From positions 31,465 through 95,464 of the forward strand of contig JBOFGS010000024.1 of assembly GCA_051649245.1 (NCBI GenBank): a DNA stretch of 64,000 bases, read 5' to 3'. The notes below the pieces were generated by a model. The model did not search any database. It saw nothing but the letters and a program-made list of their open reading frames with translations, and was not told where the DNA came from. Origin of the DNA: Brevinema_A sp051649245 (lineage in GTDB: Bacteria; Spirochaetota; Brevinematia; Brevinematales; Brevinemataceae). Position 1 is the stretch's first letter; each line of letters opens with the position of its first letter. Shown one piece after another: positions 60,531 through 64,000 of the stretch. Both the position numbers and the translations under genes were made by a program.

Positions 60531-61805
60531 ATGAATTTTTCAGAGAAGTTATTAAGATTTGGTGAAACTATGGGGCGTCAACGTCATTTAAACGCCATAT
60601 CATCAGGTATGATGATGTCATTGCCTTTTATGGTGATAGGAGCCTTTTTTCTTATTTTCGCAAATCCCCCCATTAATATGGATATAGTTGATCTTAACAC
60701 AAAAAATATCATGTTGCAATTCTTAATAAAATGGAAACAGTTTGCCATAGCGAACAATTCATATATTGTACTACCTTTTACAATGACCATGGGTATCATT
60801 GGTGTTATTAACTCTTTCACTATTGCTTATTCTCTTGCTAGTGATACCAAACAAAAGCCTTACATGGCAGGTTTGATCTCAACTGTTATATTTTTTATGA
60901 TAGCTGGACAGGTCAAAGATAATACACTTGTCATGGATTTTTTGGGGGCTAATGGTTTATTTACAGCCATCATTGTGGCTTTATTAAGTGTGGAAATCAC
61001 TGAGTTCATAGATCAAAAAATTAAAATAAAACTCGATAAATCCATACCTTCGGCTATTGTCGTATTTCTTAATTCTTTGCTTCCTTTGGTATTTAATATA
61101 CTTATTATCTATGGAGTAAATCTTATTATTATAGCATCTACGGATCATACTTTTCCTGAATTTATCACGACATTACTTAGTCCTATTATCAATATTGGTA
61201 ATAATTTATGGGGATATATTTTCATCTTACTATTTGGTAATTTACTATGGATATTAGGGATCCATGGAACTTCTATAATTTTTCCTATTATTTTTTCTAT
61301 AGGCATAACAAATACAGGAATAAATGCTGATTTGTTAAACTCAGGACAAGAACCAAACATGATTATGAATCTTCAGATGTTTAGATATTATGCTTTAGGT
61401 GGTGCTGGAAATACTCTAGGGCTTGTTATATTAATGATTTATAGTAAAGTAGCAAGTATGCGTACTATTGGAAAACTTGCATTTATACCCGCTATCTGTG
61501 GAATTAATGAACCTGTTATATTTGGAGTGCCTATTGTCCTTAATCCTGTTTTAGCAATACCTTTCGTGTCTATGCCTGCAATAAGTATTATAATAGGCTA
61601 TTTCGCACAAAAATTAGGTTTAGTATCTTTAGGATATATGGTAGATCCGTCTTTTACACCTTTCTTTATTCAAAGCTACTTATCTGCTTTAGATTGGCGT
61701 AATATAATCTTAGGTCTGCTGTTAGTATTAGTCAGTATAGTAGTATATATGCCATTTTTTAGAATATATGAAAAACAATTAGCAGATTTAGAAAATAATA
61801 AATAG
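60531..61805 (+). CDS. PTS EIIC, lactose/cellobiose family
   Basis: A 424-residue membrane protein of the CelB/LicC type. It has NFSEKLLRFGETMGRQRHLN at the start, LGIHGTSIIFPI near residue 240 and PAICGINEPVIFGVPIVLNP near residue 320. It would import a beta-glucoside or chitobiose as the phosphate ester. No matching EIIA or EIIB is adjacent. The 6-phospho-beta-glucosidase at 24281 would fit its product. ATG 60531 follows AGGA. Confidence 0.85.
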   Translation: MNFSEKLLRFGETMGRQRHLNAISSGMMMSLPFMVIGAFFLIFANPPINMDIVDLNTKNIMLQFLIKWKQFAIANNSYIVLPFTMTMGIIGVINSFTIAYSLASDTKQKPYMAGLISTVIFFMIAGQVKDNTLVMDFLGANGLFTAIIVALLSVEITEFIDQKIKIKLDKSIPSAIVVFLNSLLPLVFNILIIYGVNLIIIASTDHTFPEFITTLLSPIINIGNNLWGYIFILLFGNLLWILGIHGTSIIFPIIFSIGITNTGINADLLNSGQEPNMIMNLQMFRYYALGGAGNTLGLVILMIYSKVASMRTIGKLAFIPAICGINEPVIFGVPIVLNPVLAIPFVSMPAISIIIGYFAQKLGLVSLGYMVDPSFTPFFIQSYLSALDWRNIILGLLLVLVSIVVYMPFFRIYEKQLADLENNK

Positions 61806-61956
61806 AGTTATTAATCATTTTAGATTATTAATATTCTGCATCAATTGTCAAAGGAACAGTACAAACCCTGATCTTGCTTATGCAGGATCTAGTGAATTAC
61901 TTAACAATGACTTGGCAAAGAATTATAGCAAAGCAAGTATATACATTTATGAATAG
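61796..61956 (+). pseudogene. Fragment of a possible small lipoprotein
   Basis: A frame without a start reads LLIFCINC, then NPDLAYAGSSELLNNDLAKN, and YSKASIYIYE before its stop. It resembles a degraded lipoprotein with its lipobox. It lies directly behind the EIIC gene within the decayed element. Confidence 0.3.
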
Positions 61957-61966
61957 TATATATTAG

Positions 61967-62086
61967 TTATCTCCTCTTATTATACTAGTGATACTATCTA
62001 TTATTGTAGTATGTATTAGATCTTATCGAAAACTCAGATTGCTTGTTAGAAGTAGTTATAAAGTAGTTTTTTGCTTCTATATATAG
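61967..62086 (+). pseudogene. Fragment encoding a membrane segment
   Basis: A frame of 39 codons without a proper start reads SPLIILVILSIIVVCIRSYR and then basic residues: one membrane helix plus a positively charged tail. It may be a remnant of a holin-like or other small membrane protein. Confidence 0.3.
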
Positions 62087-62256
62087 AAAGCTTATCAACA
62101 GTTAAAGGTCTCATCAAAATATTAATTTCAATAAAAGTGAGTTTGATACATTAATGTATTATGGATATATCTAAGTTATTGTAAGAAAGAGTATTTGACA
62201 AAGAAAGAAAAAATATATCATTAAACCAATAGAATAAATGTTAAAGACATTCAAAA

Positions 62257-62619
62257 ATGGAAACATCTGTACTAAATCTTATTGTAATAACAGCATATAT
62301 CATATCTTTAGTTTTTTAAAGTATAATTATCTATCTTGCGATTAGATTAAATAAAGTTATTCAAACGAAAAATAAAATTGAGTTAGAGAAAGCTGAATTA
62401 TTAATTTATAAGAATGCCTCTCAACAATTAGATGAATTCAGTAAAAGTCTTAAAGTCATAATATTTGAAAACATTAAAGAACAACAAGCTAAATCATTGT
62501 CAAATCAAATAAATCATTTAAAAGAACAAATTCAAAATTTATCAAGTAAAGAATACTCTAAATTATTGAAATCTAATTCTTTAGACTATATTATTATGTT
62601 CATAAGTTTTATTGAGTAA
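62257..62619 (+). pseudogene. Small membrane/coiled-coil protein interrupted by TAA
   Basis: ATG 62257 opens METSVLNLIVITAYIISLVF, a membrane helix, then meets TAA at codon 21. The same frame goes on with IIIYLAIRLNKVIQTKNKIE and a heptad-rich, Gln/Lys/Glu-rich helix (EQQAKSLSNQINHLKEQIQN) to 62619. With the stop repaired it would be about 120 residues: one membrane anchor and a long coiled coil. It overlaps the recombinase fragment tail to tail. Confidence 0.45.
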
Positions 62620-63045
62620 ATTTGTAGCAAAGGTATGTCTAAAAGTATATAAGGTATAAGCTGGGTTTAGATTCAGCTTTTTTTTGGATTTACAGAAACT
62701 CCAAAATTTGTCACATTTATCTGAGTTAATATCTTGATAAGTCATTATCTTATGTTCTTTGAGTAATTTTAGGATTAGATATTTACCTGATAGGGTTCTT
62801 GAGCTTTTATTATTTGTCTCACAATAAGTATAATAAGATTTATAGTCATTATGAAACCCACATTCGTTGGATTTTTCTTCATTAGAATTACGATAAGTGA
62901 TCAAAATTTGTTGATTTGGAGTAGGTGAGGGATGATGGAGTGAATTTAGGAAAGATTTTTTTAGATAAAGATGATAGCACTCATTAGCGAGAGCTTTATT
63001 TTTAGTATGAAGTGATTTATAGATACGTTTATGAAATAGTGAGAG
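62581..63045 (-). pseudogene. Decayed tyrosine recombinase (integrase)
   Basis: An open frame of 154 codons without a start. It contains an N-terminal arm-binding-like segment (KRIYKSLHTKNKALANECYH), a core-binding stretch (SRTLSGKYLILKLLKEHKI), then directly the catalytic box TLYTFRHTFATNLL. The segment between the domains, the LGH box and the nucleophilic Tyr are missing. This is the corpse of a phage or ICE integrase. Confidence 0.65.
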
Positions 63046-63252
63046 CTAAATAAAAAACTCCGTTATTTCTTTGGTATAAACCCATGATTAAGATCCTTAA
63101 AATCTTATTATTGGACTCATACTAAAAAAGCACGGAGTATTTTATGTAATAAAGCGTAAGTCAAACTGACAGAATGTTGACAATTTGTTGACACTTTATC
63201 TGTAACAATTGGAACTATTAGGATATACCTATATAGAAAACCTATTGTTCTA

Positions 63253-63285
63253 CGGAGAGAGGGATTCGAACCCATGGTCCTCTCA
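63253..63285 (-). other. tRNA-Ser 3' end fragment, probable old attachment site
   Basis: On the minus strand the sequence reads GAGAGGACCATGGGTTCGAA followed by TCCCTCTCTCCG. It contains the T-loop TTCGAAT and a 3' acceptor arm like that of tRNA-Ser, whose 5' end would be GGAGAGA. No 5' half, anticodon arm or D arm lies upstream, and the T-stem has mismatches. About 200 bp from the recombinase fragment, it is best read as a remnant attachment site. Confidence 0.5.
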
Positions 63286-63398
63286 GATTTTCCATTTTAA
63301 CTTATATAACATAAGTAACTTAGTATAGCTTCAAACACTGGTAAAGTCAAGTGATAAAATATTATTTTAAGCTATATTTATCAGTAATAATAATTTTA

Positions 63399-63427
63399 TT
63401 GACAATAATTCTATATAATACGATAAT
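63399..63427 (+). promoter_or_regulatory. Promoter of the last lipoprotein gene
   Basis: TTGACA (63399-63404), 17 bp, GATAAT (63422-63427). Confidence 0.55.
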
Positions 63428-63485
63428 ATTATTATATAGAATTAATGAAGGAATTGGAGAAATTCACTTTATTAAGAGGAACAAA

Positions 63486-63512
63486 ATGAATAATTCATTT
63501 ATTAAAAAATAA
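63486..63512 (+). CDS. Possible 8-codon leader ORF
   Basis: ATG with a strong AAGAGGA site opens MNNSFIKK and stops 13 bases before the lipoprotein start. It may boost or gate translation of that gene. It resembles the leader at 5137 in layout. Confidence 0.3.
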   Translation: MNNSFIKK

Positions 63513-63525
63513 TAGGAATCATTTT

Positions 63526-63984
63526 ATGAAAAAACACATTTTATTTTTAGCAATCATATTAATGACAATATCTTGTACTGTAGATGAGGAGCGGCCAGAA
63601 TCGATTAATTATCCATCTATGTATCTTATGACAGACAATCCTACTGAAAGAATGTTATATGGATCGTGGAAGTCAAAGGGTTCTTCTTTAACAGTTACAA
63701 AAAATTATATGGATCCCATTTTAGGGAAAAGAGAAGCTCAGATATCTGATGATAAAGATTATCCTGCATATCTAGAACAATCTTTTGATATCGAGGAAAA
63801 CTTTTTTAAGCCAGGACTTCATCTTTATAGATTATACGGCGATGGCAACTATCCTATAGTAATGGCGTTAGAATTTTTAGATTCTAACACTTATGAAATG
63901 AGACTTCTTAAATATGACAGAGATAAACCCATGGAAGAGTGGGAAATATCTAAAGATGCTGCTACTTTAATAAGAGAAAAATAA
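63526..63984 (+). CDS. Small lipoprotein of unknown function
   Basis: A 152-residue lipoprotein with the signal MKKHILFLAIILMTISCTV (lipidated Cys17). The mature part is acidic, contains ERMLYGSWKSKGSSLTVTK near residue 43 and alternates in a way that suggests a small beta-sheet fold such as a lipocalin-like barrel. No family is recognised. AGGA precedes the ATG. It lies at the window edge; no terminator is visible before the end. Confidence 0.65.
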   Translation: MKKHILFLAIILMTISCTVDEERPESINYPSMYLMTDNPTERMLYGSWKSKGSSLTVTKNYMDPILGKREAQISDDKDYPAYLEQSFDIEENFFKPGLHLYRLYGDGNYPIVMALEFLDSNTYEMRLLKYDRDKPMEEWEISKDAATLIREK

Positions 63985-64000
63985 GAATTATAAAAAATGA

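Noticed and set aside
63057..63138. Small structured RNA closed by ACTCCGT/ACGGAGT
   Set aside because: The closing stem is only 7 bp around about 68 nt with weak inner pairing, and the region is part of a decayed element; no promoter fits.
63253..63285. Complete tRNA gene
   Set aside because: Only the 3' part is present; the sequence upstream on the minus strand forms no D arm, anticodon arm or 5' acceptor strand.
1..64000. CRISPR arrays, rRNA genes and intact insertion sequences
   Set aside because: No regularly spaced repeats, rRNA sequence or complete transposase were found on either strand.

Overview
This is an AT-rich (roughly 30% GC by eye) bacterial window using the standard code (TGG for Trp). 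Several features point to a diderm, host-associated, fermentative bacterium: many short lipoproteins with a lipobox Cys, a signal-peptide protein that looks like an outer-membrane barrel, a surface-polysaccharide locus with sialyltransferase- and fucosyltransferase-like enzymes, and sugar uptake by PTS and TRAP systems. A spirochaete (Brevinema-like) is my favoured guess, but no marker gene here settles it. Promoters are close to consensus (TTGACA, 16-18 bp, TATAAT). Terminators are often long perfect hairpins.

Layout. 1-872: AT-rich, no convincing gene, one promoter facing left and one facing right. 873-12330 (+): surface-sugar locus. rfbF-rfbG-rfbH make a CDP-3,6-dideoxy-4-keto-hexose. Then come two GT2 glycosyltransferases, a NeuB-like synthase, the fossil of an SDR gene, a thiamine-diphosphate enzyme (YerE-like by context), a GT42 sialyltransferase, a NeuA-like cytidylyltransferase and an NDP-sugar epimerase/reductase. 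12686-15817 (+): a three-gene cassette (SDR, RibD-like reductase, purine-type permease) with different arginine codon use, bounded by a 39-bp direct repeat. 16123-17678 (+): outer-membrane-like protein and alpha-carbonic anhydrase.

17842-23793 (-): murP and murQ (MurNAc use), then speD-speE-potD-metK (spermidine synthesis with SAM supply). 24281-32375 (+): 6-phospho-beta-glucosidase, XRE-cupin regulator, AcfC-like binding protein, nagE and fruK-fruA. 32488-36512: a transglutaminase-like lipoprotein, an SDR, a GT2 and another lipoprotein. 36957-46602 (-): an 11-gene run, moeA-moaA-moaC-MOSC-mogA, a nitrate-reductase-type molybdoenzyme, a 4x[4Fe-4S] ferredoxin, an FAD reductase, a mobA-mobB fusion, a TDT transporter and a CHR protein. 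It builds molybdenum cofactor and the enzyme that uses it.

47267-50590 (-): a GT10 fucosyltransferase-like gene, a GT2 and a lipoprotein with a metzincin-type zinc motif. 51454-59270 (-): a complete glucuronate operon, uxuB-uxuA-dctPQM-uxaC-eda-kdgK, running from TRAP uptake to pyruvate plus glyceraldehyde-3-phosphate. 59914-61805 (+): a stand-alone RarA-C-terminal-like protein and an orphan EIIC of the cellobiose family. 61806-63400: remains of an integrative element (broken membrane-protein ORFs, a decayed tyrosine recombinase and a tRNA-Ser 3' end fragment). 63526-63984: a small lipoprotein.

The least ordinary parts are the CDP-branched-sugar plus nonulosonate locus, the repeat-bounded SDR/RibD-like/permease cassette, the RarA-domain/EIIC pair and the metzincin-like lipoprotein. 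No rRNA, complete tRNA, CRISPR array or intact insertion sequence was seen.
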